A DNA stretch of 64,000 nucleotides from Paenibacillus harenae DSM 16969. Its GTDB lineage: Bacteria > Bacillota > Bacilli > Paenibacillales > Paenibacillaceae. The DNA lies in contig NZ_KE383846.1 in NCBI RefSeq assembly GCF_000422465.1, positions 235,444 to 299,443 of the forward strand, written 5' to 3'. The translations under genes were made by a program, and so were the position numbers. The notes beneath the pieces are model-generated. The model was given only the letters and a program-made list of their open reading frames with translations. It was not told the origin of the DNA and ran no database searches. Below, in pieces: positions 8,938-17,423 of this stretch. Position 1 is the first letter of the stretch. Every line of letters begins with the position of its first letter.

Positions 8938-9008
8938 AAGCTGTGCGTAACTGGCGGAGCATGGGTAACCATGAGGGAGCGCGCAGATCATTAGCCGTAC
9001 GCCTGGGC
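8938..9008 (+). ncRNA. ZTP riboswitch (pfl motif) aptamer
   Basis: The leader of folD contains the conserved parts of the ZTP riboswitch in order: GTAACTGGCGG, a hairpin ATGGgtaaCCAT, GGGAGCGCG, then GCCGTACGCCTGGGC at the 3' end (8994-9008), which forms the pseudoknot. This RNA class senses ZTP/ZMP, which build up when 10-formyl-tetrahydrofolate is short, and turns on folate one-carbon and purine genes. FolD makes methenyl- and formyl-tetrahydrofolate, so gene and sensor agree. An intrinsic terminator follows immediately, so control is probably by transcription termination, with ligand favouring read-through. Confidence 0.88.
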
Positions 9009-9010
9009 AA

Positions 9011-9040
9011 AAGGTAAGGGGACATCCCCCTTGCCTTTTT
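9011..9040 (+). terminator. Riboswitch-controlled terminator before folD
   Basis: A stem GGTAAGGGG / CCCCTTGCC around a short loop, followed by TTTTT, starts 3 nt after the ZTP aptamer. It is the expression platform. Confidence 0.85.
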
Positions 9041-9079
9041 ATGTTTTTCGAATACGATTCGAAGGAGCTGAGGTTGACA

Positions 9080-9925
9080 ATGACGGAAAAACTTATTTTG
9101 GACGGAGCCCGTGTTGCGGGTGAAATCAAGGAACGGCTGAAAGAAAGGGTAGAGGCGCTCGCCGCAAAAGGGACAATTCCATGCCTGGCCACCATCCTGG
9201 TCGGCGACGATCCGGCTTCCGAGACCTATGTGCGCATGAAGGGAAATGCCTGCAAGCAGCTGGGCATGGATTCGCGGCGTATTCACTTGGATGCCGGCAC
9301 CTCAACCGAGGAACTTATCCAATTAATTCGGCAGCTGAATGATGACCCGCTTGTTCACGGCATCTTGCTCCAGCATCCGGTTCCCCATCAAATCGACGAA
9401 CGGGCCGCATTCGAATCGATCGGTATCGACAAAGACGTGGACGGCGTGACAACGCTAGGTTTTGCCCAAAATGCTTTCGGCTATGCGGCTTACCCTTCCT
9501 GCACGCCGGCAGCGATTATCGCCATTCTTGATTACTACCAGATTCCAATGGAAGGGAAGCACGCGGTCGTCGTCGGACGCAGCCCGATTCTCGGGAAGCC
9601 CGTCTCGCTGATGCTGCTGAACCGGAACGCAACCGTGACGATCTGCCATTCCAAAACAACGAACCTGCCTGAGCTGCTTAGAGAAGGAGATATCGTCGTC
9701 GCCGCGGTCGGAAGGCCAAAGTTCATTCAAGGAGACTGGATACGCGAAGGAGCCGTTGTGCTCGACGCCGGCTATAACGAAGGGAATGTCGGAGACGTCG
9801 ACTACGACGCATGCTTAACCAGAGCGAGCGCCATCACACCCGTACCTGCAGGTGTTGGCCCCGTTACGATTGCGATGCTGCTGAAGCATACGATCGATGC
9901 GGCAGAGAAAGCGGCTGGCCGGTAG
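9080..9925 (+). CDS. folD: Bifunctional methylenetetrahydrofolate dehydrogenase/cyclohydrolase
   Basis: A 281-residue enzyme of normal FolD length. It oxidises 5,10-methylene-THF with NADP and hydrolyses the product to 10-formyl-THF in the cytoplasm. Diagnostic sequences are LVGDDPASETYVRMKGNACKQ (substrate site with the catalytic Lys), GILLQHPVPHQID, DKDVDGVT, VVGRSPILGKPVSLML (NADP site) and TPVPAGVGPVTIAML near the C-terminus. The ATG at 9080 starts at the conserved N-terminus; ribosome-site elements AAGGAG and GAGG lie 6-12 bp upstream. The gene is monocistronic, preceded by a ZTP riboswitch and followed by a strong hairpin. Confidence 0.97.
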   Translation: MTEKLILDGARVAGEIKERLKERVEALAAKGTIPCLATILVGDDPASETYVRMKGNACKQLGMDSRRIHLDAGTSTEELIQLIRQLNDDPLVHGILLQHPVPHQIDERAAFESIGIDKDVDGVTTLGFAQNAFGYAAYPSCTPAAIIAILDYYQIPMEGKHAVVVGRSPILGKPVSLMLLNRNATVTICHSKTTNLPELLREGDIVVAAVGRPKFIQGDWIREGAVVLDAGYNEGNVGDVDYDACLTRASAITPVPAGVGPVTIAMLLKHTIDAAEKAAGR

Positions 9926-9947
9926 CCGTCGCGCTATCGGACAATTA

Positions 9948-9990
9948 GGGGAGTTAATTTCAATATCTGAAATTAACTCCCCCATTTACT
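9948..9990 (+). terminator. Terminator after folD
   Basis: A perfect 15-bp stem GGGGAGTTAATTTCA / TGAAATTAACTCCCC with a 5-nt loop, followed by a mildly T-rich tail, lies about 20 bp after the folD stop. Its loop side contains the first of four TCAATA-N2-TGAA repeats. Confidence 0.7.
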
Positions 9991-10135
9991 TTTGTTATGA
10001 ACTTTCCAGTTTCAATATTTGAAGCTATCCTCTTCTAATCGTCGTAAATGTCCCTCCTTTCTCATGGTTAGTCTCAATAGTTGAATCTATTCTATTGATC
10101 AAAGCCGTTTTTCCGGGCTAGCGTCAATAACTGAA
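9960..10135. repeat. Four spaced copies of TCAATA-N2-TGAA
   Basis: Exact matches to the 12-bp pattern TCAATAnnTGAA lie at 9960-9971, 10012-10023, 10074-10085 and 10124-10135, a spacing of 50-62 bp. Copies two and three also share flanking sequence (AGTnTCAATA, TGAAnCTAT). They may be a degenerate tandem repeat or a set of operator-like sites. They sit between folD and the 3' end of the SorC-type regulator gene, not in front of a gene. Confidence 0.6.
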
Positions 10136-10178
10136 CTTACCGTTTGCCGTTCGTCTGCCTCTGCCATGCAGATTCTCT

Positions 10179-11135
10179 TCAGTTCTCCCGTTCCAGCAAA
10201 TATCTGGCCGTAAACTGGTCCGTAATAAGCACGTTCACATACCCGCCGCTGAGCGCTCCGTAAATGCCGTCAACCTTCTTTGCCCCTCCGGCTACGAGAA
10301 TCGATTGCTCCTTCTTCTTTAACTCCTCCAGACTAATACCGATGGTGCGCTGGTCGAGCTCCTCCGAGCAGATGGCGCCGGCCGTATCGATGTAACGGGA
10401 GCAAATGTCGCCGGCCCCCTTCGTCCGTATGATCTCCAAATCCGCTTCGGTAAAATAATTCGCCCGGATCAGCACCGAATCCTCGGTCGGCGCTCCTACG
10501 GTCACAACCGCGATATTAGACAGCTTGCCCATCTCCAAAATATTGCGGATATGGCGGTCCGTCTCAATCGTCTGCTTCACGACCTTGTGATCGACGAGCG
10601 CCGGCAGAGGGATGAAGTACGGCATTGTATGAAAGGCTTTGCCGAACAAATGGACGATTTCATACGCATAGGTATTCGTCTCCGAATGGCTGACGCCGCC
10701 GTTAAGCTGCACGACCTTAATGTCCCGGACTGGCTTATCCTTCAGCTGTATCGCCATCTGATAAAGCGTGGTTCCCCAAGTCGTGGCGATGATATCCCCG
10801 TCCTTGACCGTATCATACAGGTAATTCGCCGCCGCCTCGCCGATATATTTCTTGACCACGGCGTCCTCGTATTGCGGCACCGAGGCGATTAATGCTTTCT
10901 TCAACCCGAACTTCGACTCCAGCCGCACGGCAAGCGCATCCTTGTTCCCGCAAGGATCAACGATCTTTATTTGAACATATCCCTCATCCTTCGCCTGCTG
11001 CAGAAAACGCGAGATCGTGGGCCGGGATACGCCAAGCTTCTGAGCGATCTCTTCCTGGGTATGATTTAATTCATAGTAAAGCTTTGCCGCATCTATCATT
11101 TTACTAAGCTTATCTTCCGATCTTTCATCCGCCAT
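10179..11135 (-). CDS. SorC/DeoR-type sugar-binding transcriptional regulator
   Basis: A 318-residue repressor or activator. An N-terminal helix-turn-helix (HTQEEIAQKLGVSRPTISRFL, about residues 25-45) is joined to a C-terminal sugar-phosphate-binding domain of the SorC type, with ATTWGTTLYQMA, VQLNGGVS and AGGAKKVDGIYGAL as its recognisable segments. Such proteins sense a phosphorylated sugar and control a nearby catabolic operon. Here no sugar operon is adjacent, since folD lies on one side and the secreted nuclease on the other, so the target may be distant. The ATG at 11135 has only a weak GGAA ribosome site. Confidence 0.9.
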   Translation of the reverse strand: MADERSEDKLSKMIDAAKLYYELNHTQEEIAQKLGVSRPTISRFLQQAKDEGYVQIKIVDPCGNKDALAVRLESKFGLKKALIASVPQYEDAVVKKYIGEAAANYLYDTVKDGDIIATTWGTTLYQMAIQLKDKPVRDIKVVQLNGGVSHSETNTYAYEIVHLFGKAFHTMPYFIPLPALVDHKVVKQTIETDRHIRNILEMGKLSNIAVVTVGAPTEDSVLIRANYFTEADLEIIRTKGAGDICSRYIDTAGAICSEELDQRTIGISLEELKKKEQSILVAGGAKKVDGIYGALSGGYVNVLITDQFTARYLLEREN

Positions 11136-11248
11136 CCCTATTCCACACTTTCCGGCAAATCTCTCATTTTTCCATCCAAACTATATCAAACGACTGTTCA
11201 AATGACAATAAAAGTCTGCTTGCGATTGAAACGGTCACGAACGTAAGA

Positions 11249-11283
11249 CGTCCCGGACCACATGAAGTCACGTGGCCGGGACG
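11249..11283 (-). terminator. Hairpin after the secreted nuclease gene
   Basis: CGTCCCGG and CCGGGACG enclose a further CCAC/GTGG pairing in a roughly 35-nt hairpin, 37 bp past the nuclease stop. There is no strong U tail, so termination is inferred. Confidence 0.5.
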
Positions 11284-11319
11284 CTTTCCAAATTAAGATG
11301 AAATTATCTTATCGCTTCA

Positions 11320-14300
11320 CTATTGCTTACTCTTCTTGTACTCCAATGCAGACAGCAGCAGCGTTACAACCTCAGCGCGCGTCGCGTTTAATTGCGGCTC
11401 AAAGCGGTTGCCGCCCATTCCTTCAATTAAGCCCGCATGATGCGCGGCTGCAATATACGACCGCGCCCATACCGGAATTGCGGCTGCATCCGTAAAGGAA
11501 GTCGTAACATCCGGATCAACCGGAATGCCTAGCGCGCGTACCAGAATGACGGTCATTTCCGTCCGCGTCAACGGATTCGCCGGGCGCAGCGTGTTATCCT
11601 CATACCCTGCGATCACCTTGTCTTCGATCAGTTGGGCGAAGAAGGCACTCGCCCACGCCGGCACTTGGCCTGCATCGGCAAAATCCAGCCCGCTCTCTGC
11701 GGCTTCCAGCTTGAGCGCCCGGCCGACCATCGTAACGAATTCCGCTCTGGTCGTCTTTGCGTCCGGACGGAATGTTCCGTCACCGTAACCTTTAATGAAG
11801 CCCGTCTTCACCGCTTCCTCAATCGACTTCGCAGCCCAGTGGCTGCCCACATCCGTGAACGAAATTTCCGGCTCCTCCGGAGCAGGTGTCGGTGTCGGTG
11901 TCGGTGTTGGTGTTGGTGTTGGTGTTGGTGTTGGTGTTGGTGTTGGTGTTGGTGTTGGTGTTGGTGTTGGCGTTGGCGTTGGTGTTGGTGTCGGCGTCGA
12001 ATTCTCGCCGCCTTCGCCCGGCAGCGAACTTCCTTTCAGATCGACGATTCTGCCTTCGATTCCCGTTTTAACCGTACCAACCCGATCCAAATGCTCCCAG
12101 AAGACTTCATAATCCACTATGTTCATTTCATGCTGACGGCCGGCATCCTTTGCCGCTTTCATCGAACGGTAGAAATCACCGCCGTTTGCAATAAAGGAGT
12201 TCGTTGCTACCATATAGTAGCCATTCAGATCGATTGGACTGAAAGTGCCGTTATCATTCTTGATCTCGACCTTGATGATCCGCTCTCCAGCTTGCGTCAC
12301 ATTTCCGTTCGTGTCTTGAATTTCCGGCTTCTTCGTCGAATCGTAGTAGAACCGCAAGCCCGAAACTTGCGGGAAACGTCCTTGGCCCGTCTCGAGACCA
12401 CTCACTCCGTTCTCCAGCGCCTCTACAATCTCCTGACCCGTCATACGAAGCGCTGTCAGGTTATTGCCGAAAGGCATTACCGTCAGTAATTCACCGAGCG
12501 TAATGTCCCCGTCCGTCTTACCCACTGCCGTCTTCGAGATCGATGTGCGAATACCTCCGCCGTTTTGGATGGCAACAAAGCCCTTTACTTCTAAGTCCTT
12601 GAATTCAGGTATGCTCATTACTTTGGCAAGCATGCCGTCTGTCATCAAATTGCCGAGATTCGTTTCCTTCGAACGGACATTATTCCTTTCCCCATCCAAG
12701 AGCACATCCGTTTTGCCGATCACTTCGGCCTTAATTTCAGCTATACCAGCATTGTAAGGGGCGAGTTTCGCGAGCGCAGATGCGTCAGCCGCATACTTCG
12801 TCGAATCCAGCAGCACACCCTCCCAAGAGGTAAGCACGCCGTCCCCGTCAAACGTCAGGTCCGCGCGACCCAAGTACTTACCGTATTCCTCAGCCTGCAA
12901 AATAATCGTCGGAACATTTCCGTTCAAGACCTCGACAGGAGCCGGAAGTTTTGTATGACTGTGTCCTCCGACAATAACGTCGATACCTTCCACCTCATCG
13001 GCTAGTATTCTATCGAATTCATAACCAAGATGAGTTAATGCAATGATTTTATTAATCCCCTCCGCCTTAAGCATCTCGACGGTTTGCTTCCCTTTTGCGA
13101 GATAATCCTCGAATACGATGTTTTCACCCGGCGAAGCCAAGAACTTCGTATCCTCAGTCGTTAGGCCGAATACGCCGATCTTCTCGCCGCCTTCCTCCAA
13201 AATAACCGCATCGTAGATCTTCCCGCCTTCTGCAGGTTTACCAACAGCCTGTTGGGCTACAAAACCGCTAAGTTCGGATTCCTGGCTGAAATCAATATTT
13301 GCGCTCACAAACGGGAAGTTGGCTTTCTCCACAAAATCCGCAAGAACCTGCGGTCCTTTATCGAACTCGTGATTACCGAAAACCATTGCATCATATCCGA
13401 TATCGTTCATAAACTCAAGGTCCGCCTGACCCAAATATTTGTTAAAGAACAACGTCCCCGAGAATACGTCACCCGCGTCAAGCAGAATAGTATTCGCCTC
13501 TTCGGCGCGAATTTCTTTTATCGCCGTTATGCGCTGAGCCACATTTTCCAGGTGAGCATGCGTATCGTTCACATGCATCAGCGTCATCGTGAATGGCGCT
13601 TCCTTCTTCCCTTTCAGGTCAACCTGAACGAGGAGCGGATCATGGTCGCTGACGCGTCCTTGCGCTGCATCAAAATCAGCATTGATATGAACGATGTCAA
13701 TAGTAGAGTAGGGAGCCAGTTTCTTATCTACCAAAATATGATCCAGCGTTTGAGAATTTCCTTGATACACATAGGAATAACGTTCATTTTCAGGCAGCGT
13801 ATCCACTAGATTTGTCAATACATTGCCTTTAGTCAGTTCCAGTGTCTTCGAGAACTGGAAGTCGTTCAGGTCGCCGAGTACAATGACATTTGCTTTCGCA
13901 TCCTGCTCGTAGATCGATTGTACAAACCCGTTTACGACCTCAGCAATCTTATGACGTTGCACTTCGCTGCCAAGAGTCTCCGGAAGCGGTTGAACCGCGC
14001 CGAACGGGGCTTCATCCCCGCCTTTGGAATTAAAGTGGTTTGCGATGACTACAACCTTCTCACCTTCGAATTCAAACTCCGCCGCGAGCGGTTTGCGCGA
14101 TGATTCGAAAGCTTCATTAGCCGGATCGATGCGTCCAGGATTATGCGAAAGCCCGCCTTCGCCGTAGCTGACAGCTGTTGTGGCCGTACCTTTGCCTGCC
14201 GCCTTCTCGATTAATCCGACACGTACCGGGTTGTATAAATAGCCGACACGGATATTGCCGCCTGGGGCTCCGCCGTCCTTGTTATTCTCAGGTGCGATAT

Positions 14301-17010
14301 CGGTATAGCTGTAAACAGGTCCTCCGTTATCAGCAATTGCTGCGATCAATGCCTCATAACTTTTACTGGCATCGGTTACGCCGTTATTGGCTGTTCCGTC
14401 GTTGTCCTGAACCTCTATGAGCGCCACGATATCCGGGCTTTTGAGATTTGTGACAATCGCTTTGGCGATATTGTTTTTACGCGTCGTTTCCGAATTGCTC
14501 GGATTGTTCCAGAAATTCTCGATATTGAACGAAGCAACCGTCAGTTTATCATCTGTAGGGGCAATAGATGTTTCCTGCCTCGTATTCGCACTCGCAGTTA
14601 CAGTCGGAAGAATTTCTGGGATTACTTTATAATTGCTGTAATCATAAGACATTACACCAACGATAGAATCGTCGAACTTGTCACCTGTCTTCACCTTTTG
14701 CTTAGGATTCCCAGCAATAAGGATCCGCTGAGGGTTAAGGTCTTCACCCGTCAGGATAATGCCTCCCGCCGGAGTCATCGCTCCAGTAGCGGATGGATCG
14801 CCCAGTACTACAGGGACTTCAAAGTTTAGCGGACCCACAATATGCGCATCGTTCAATTGTACTCGCATGCCCTCCAGACTTTCATAGAAGTCCAAAGCAT
14901 CCTCCTCAGGATCAAAAACAGTCATCCCGTCATTATCGATAACGCTGGTCGGTTGTATTCGATCATCGCCTATGACAACCGGTTCAGGAGTTGTGTTGCC
15001 TCTTGAGAGAACCGTTAAGGAAGAAGCCGCGATTTGTGTCGTGGTCAAATCTTTTGCATCTGCATAACCTTTTTCTTTTACCTCTTGAACTGTACCTGAG
15101 ATCGAGACTTTATCGCCTACACTTATCGAAACTGATGGTTTTGGCTCGATCATTATAGCTTCCGACGTAGCATCATTGCTATCCCAATCCGCATCGGACG
15201 CCTGTAGGAACCATTTTCCGTCATCGCGTTTCATCGTAACGATACCTTCTACTTCTGTTACCATATGGCCTGCATATGGAGATACATGAGCCGCTGATTG
15301 AATTTCATGTATTTTCAAATCAGCATACGATTGTTGAAGTTTGTAGGAGAAAGTGAAAACCTCGCTTGTCGCATCGCCGGCAACAACAATCGCCTTAATC
15401 TCCGTATCTGCTGATATAACTATTGGAGTTGAATAGGCGTTTGCTTCGATTGCATCAGGCGCACTTCCATCAGTGGAAAAATAAATTTTTCCGCCGTTTG
15501 CGGGAGTTGCTAATGTAACTGATGTATTCGGTTGAATCAATCCCGAAGGAGACGGATTTGCCGTAACGGCCAGCACCTTCTCCACGACATCGGATGCAGA
15601 GCGAGGGATGATCATATATTTGCCAAACGAATAAGTTACGACGCCGGTAATGCGCTCATAGGTTTTACCTGACTCCAGCAACGCAGATTTAACATAAAAA
15701 CTACCACTGGAATCCGTCATGGAGAATTCGTTATACTGATTTCCGGCACCTGCCGTCACCTTTTCGACGGTGACAAGCTCTGCTTCAACCGTCTCGCCCA
15801 CTCCTGAGCCTTGGATCAACTCCGGAGTCGGAACGCCGGCATTCGATTCCTCAACTGTAACGGCGCTTGTCTCGACAATCAGCTGAGCTAAATCAAAGTA
15901 CGGTTGCACCGAACCGGACGCTCTTATAACATCGCCGATTTCTGCCGCAAGCCCTGGTCCTCTAACGACAATTCCTCCTGTGCTGTCCTGAACATACAAA
16001 TTCACTTGCCCGCCTGAAATCTCTTTATAAGTAACTGTTCCTTGAATAAGCGCACTTGAGCCGGCCACCAACACTCTGACATCCGCAATTGACTTGATGT
16101 CGCTTGTTGTATAAGAGAAGGTAAGCGTTTCGCTGTCGGCCAAGCCGTCCTTCTTCGCATAAGCATGAATCGTGGTTGGCTCTGTAACGGTAATCGTCGT
16201 CACGCCCGGCTGATACCATTCAAAGTCCTGCGGATCGACTTGCGGATCGGCTGCGCCGTATACGCTGTAATATACGCTCGCGCCGACTGTTGGCGTAGAT
16301 AGTACGACCGATGTCCCTGCCGTAACGATACCGGCCCCCGGCTCTGCGGTTACATTTTCCACTACGCTGCCATAAGCGGAATTGCGGGGCGAAGGCGTGC
16401 CCGTCGTAAAGTCGGCACTGTTATCATCCGTATCAAGGCCTCTGTCCGTTGTGTTCGGTTTGCGAATAGCCGCTAACGTACTGGATAGATTAGCAGTTGG
16501 ACCCATTCCCTCGTATTCGTTGGCAGTTGATCCAAAACCGATCATATCAACTACTGCGCCCTCATCATCAACTAAATCTACTTTACCAGCGGTGCCTCCC
16601 ATGTTAATTGTTCCTGTATAATCAGGTGCAGGTAGATCCTTCGTTCCACCTGTGCCTGCCGATTGCTGAATCAGAAAATAACCGTTGGCTTTGATTTTGA
16701 TTGTTCCTACTAATTGCGTAATATTAGTAGAGGTAATGAGACTCCCTGCTTTGCTGGTTGCGCTGGCATACCTTACCTTCCAACCGGTCAAAATTACGTC
16801 TTGTTCCGTCGGATTATACAACTCAACAAAATCATTTTTTAACGTTGCTCCGCTGTTCCCCCCGCCCCCATATACCTGCGAGATCACAACATGACCAGCA
16901 TCTGCCGCATGCACGGGAACGCCTAAGCTCCCCAGAATACCTCCTACAACCATAACGGTCGCCAACATGATACTAGCTTGTCTCTTTATATGTCTCATCC
17001 AACGCTGCAT
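11320..17010 (-). CDS. Giant cell-surface nuclease / 5'-nucleotidase with SLH anchor
   Basis: A 1,896-residue exoprotein. From the N-terminus: a signal peptide (cut near VHAADA, residue 36); a lamin-tail-like domain (VISQVYGGGGNSG, about 38-160); two chitobiase-C-like segments (about 213 and 482) alternating with two OB-fold segments (about 308 and 570); an ExeM/NucH-type endonuclease-exonuclease-phosphatase domain (VASFNIENFW about 823, ANHFNSKGGDE, LGDLNDF, SDHDPLLV about 1125); a 5'-nucleotidase metallophosphatase and C-terminal domain (VNDTHAHLENV about 1143, FGNHEFDKG, VGGHSHT, NGGGIR); a Thr-Pro repeat linker (about 1670-1710); and three SLH domains to the end. It probably degrades extracellular DNA or RNA and dephosphorylates the nucleotides while held on the S-layer. 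The ATG at 17010 has a GAGGAGAGAGG ribosome site. Confidence 0.93.
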   Translation of the reverse strand: MQRWMRHIKRQASIMLATVMVVGGILGSLGVPVHAADAGHVVISQVYGGGGNSGATLKNDFVELYNPTEQDVILTGWKVRYASATSKAGSLITSTNITQLVGTIKIKANGYFLIQQSAGTGGTKDLPAPDYTGTINMGGTAGKVDLVDDEGAVVDMIGFGSTANEYEGMGPTANLSSTLAAIRKPNTTDRGLDTDDNSADFTTGTPSPRNSAYGSVVENVTAEPGAGIVTAGTSVVLSTPTVGASVYYSVYGAADPQVDPQDFEWYQPGVTTITVTEPTTIHAYAKKDGLADSETLTFSYTTSDIKSIADVRVLVAGSSALIQGTVTYKEISGGQVNLYVQDSTGGIVVRGPGLAAEIGDVIRASGSVQPYFDLAQLIVETSAVTVEESNAGVPTPELIQGSGVGETVEAELVTVEKVTAGAGNQYNEFSMTDSSGSFYVKSALLESGKTYERITGVVTYSFGKYMIIPRSASDVVEKVLAVTANPSPSGLIQPNTSVTLATPANGGKIYFSTDGSAPDAIEANAYSTPIVISADTEIKAIVVAGDATSEVFTFSYKLQQSYADLKIHEIQSAAHVSPYAGHMVTEVEGIVTMKRDDGKWFLQASDADWDSNDATSEAIMIEPKPSVSISVGDKVSISGTVQEVKEKGYADAKDLTTTQIAASSLTVLSRGNTTPEPVVIGDDRIQPTSVIDNDGMTVFDPEEDALDFYESLEGMRVQLNDAHIVGPLNFEVPVVLGDPSATGAMTPAGGIILTGEDLNPQRILIAGNPKQKVKTGDKFDDSIVGVMSYDYSNYKVIPEILPTVTASANTRQETSIAPTDDKLTVASFNIENFWNNPSNSETTRKNNIAKAIVTNLKSPDIVALIEVQDNDGTANNGVTDASKSYEALIAAIADNGGPVYSYTDIAPENNKDGGAPGGNIRVGYLYNPVRVGLIEKAAGKGTATTAVSYGEGGLSHNPGRIDPANEAFESSRKPLAAEFEFEGEKVVVIANHFNSKGGDEAPFGAVQPLPETLGSEVQRHKIAEVVNGFVQSIYEQDAKANVIVLGDLNDFQFSKTLELTKGNVLTNLVDTLPENERYSYVYQGNSQTLDHILVDKKLAPYSTIDIVHINADFDAAQGRVSDHDPLLVQVDLKGKKEAPFTMTLMHVNDTHAHLENVAQRITAIKEIRAEEANTILLDAGDVFSGTLFFNKYLGQADLEFMNDIGYDAMVFGNHEFDKGPQVLADFVEKANFPFVSANIDFSQESELSGFVAQQAVGKPAEGGKIYDAVILEEGGEKIGVFGLTTEDTKFLASPGENIVFEDYLAKGKQTVEMLKAEGINKIIALTHLGYEFDRILADEVEGIDVIVGGHSHTKLPAPVEVLNGNVPTIILQAEEYGKYLGRADLTFDGDGVLTSWEGVLLDSTKYAADASALAKLAPYNAGIAEIKAEVIGKTDVLLDGERNNVRSKETNLGNLMTDGMLAKVMSIPEFKDLEVKGFVAIQNGGGIRTSISKTAVGKTDGDITLGELLTVMPFGNNLTALRMTGQEIVEALENGVSGLETGQGRFPQVSGLRFYYDSTKKPEIQDTNGNVTQAGERIIKVEIKNDNGTFSPIDLNGYYMVATNSFIANGGDFYRSMKAAKDAGRQHEMNIVDYEVFWEHLDRVGTVKTGIEGRIVDLKGSSLPGEGGENSTPTPTPTPTPTPTPTPTPTPTPTPTPTPTPTPTPTPTPAPEEPEISFTDVGSHWAAKSIEEAVKTGFIKGYGDGTFRPDAKTTRAEFVTMVGRALKLEAAESGLDFADAGQVPAWASAFFAQLIEDKVIAGYEDNTLRPANPLTRTEMTVILVRALGIPVDPDVTTSFTDAAAIPVWARSYIAAAHHAGLIEGMGGNRFEPQLNATRAEVVTLLLSALEYKKSKQ
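11880..11998. repeat. 6-bp tandem repeat coding the Thr-Pro linker
   Basis: About 19 near-identical 6-bp units (GGTGTT/GGTGTC on the + strand) encode an alternating Thr-Pro stalk between the nucleotidase and SLH domains. Such arrays expand and contract by slippage in whole codons, altering stalk length without breaking the frame. Confidence 0.9.
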
Positions 17011-17360
17011 TTGACCTCTCTCCTCTCTCCATCCCGTAATCTCATAAAAACTAGCAATACACACTCTAATAGAGTAGTGAAAAATTGTATGCTGCGCGTC
17101 AAAATGAAATTAATTTCTAGTAAACATGAACATTTGTTCAGAGACAACAACAAAAAATCCCCTTTCTACATTGCATGCATGCCATCCGTAACAGACTGTT
17201 TGCACGATGAAGTAAGGGGGATCTACGCTTTGGGCCCAAGCTGGTTGAGTCATCCGATCAAATGTCATATAAACTGACATAATTTATATTGGCTAGTATA
17301 CTGCGGAACATTTTACCTGTCAATCCATAGAAATAATCATTTTCCGCCCCGGAAAACCAA
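17011..17360. other. Upstream region of the nuclease gene with a GlnR/TnrA-like box
   Basis: No gene is seen in this stretch. TGTCATATAAACTGACA at 17263-17279 matches the TGTNA-N7-TNACA pattern of GlnR/TnrA sites, about 250 bp upstream of the nuclease start. I could not settle on a promoter. Confidence 0.35.
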
Positions 17361-17405
17361 TAAAAAATGACATAATCATCACTGAAAAAGTAATGACTAT
17401 GTCAT
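17361..17405 (-). terminator. Terminator of the second ABC exporter operon
   Basis: Arms ATGACATAATCAT (17367-17379) and ATGACTATGTCAT (17393-17405) pair at 12 of 13 positions. On the minus strand they are followed by TTTTTTA. It lies 19 bp after the stop at 17424. Confidence 0.65.
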
Positions 17406-17423
17406 ATATTATCGAAATCCTGT

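Noticed and set aside
11880..12071. Valine/Gly- or Trp/Cys-rich + strand frames across the 6-bp repeat
   Set aside because: They are opposite-strand shadows of the Thr-Pro repeat in the nuclease gene.
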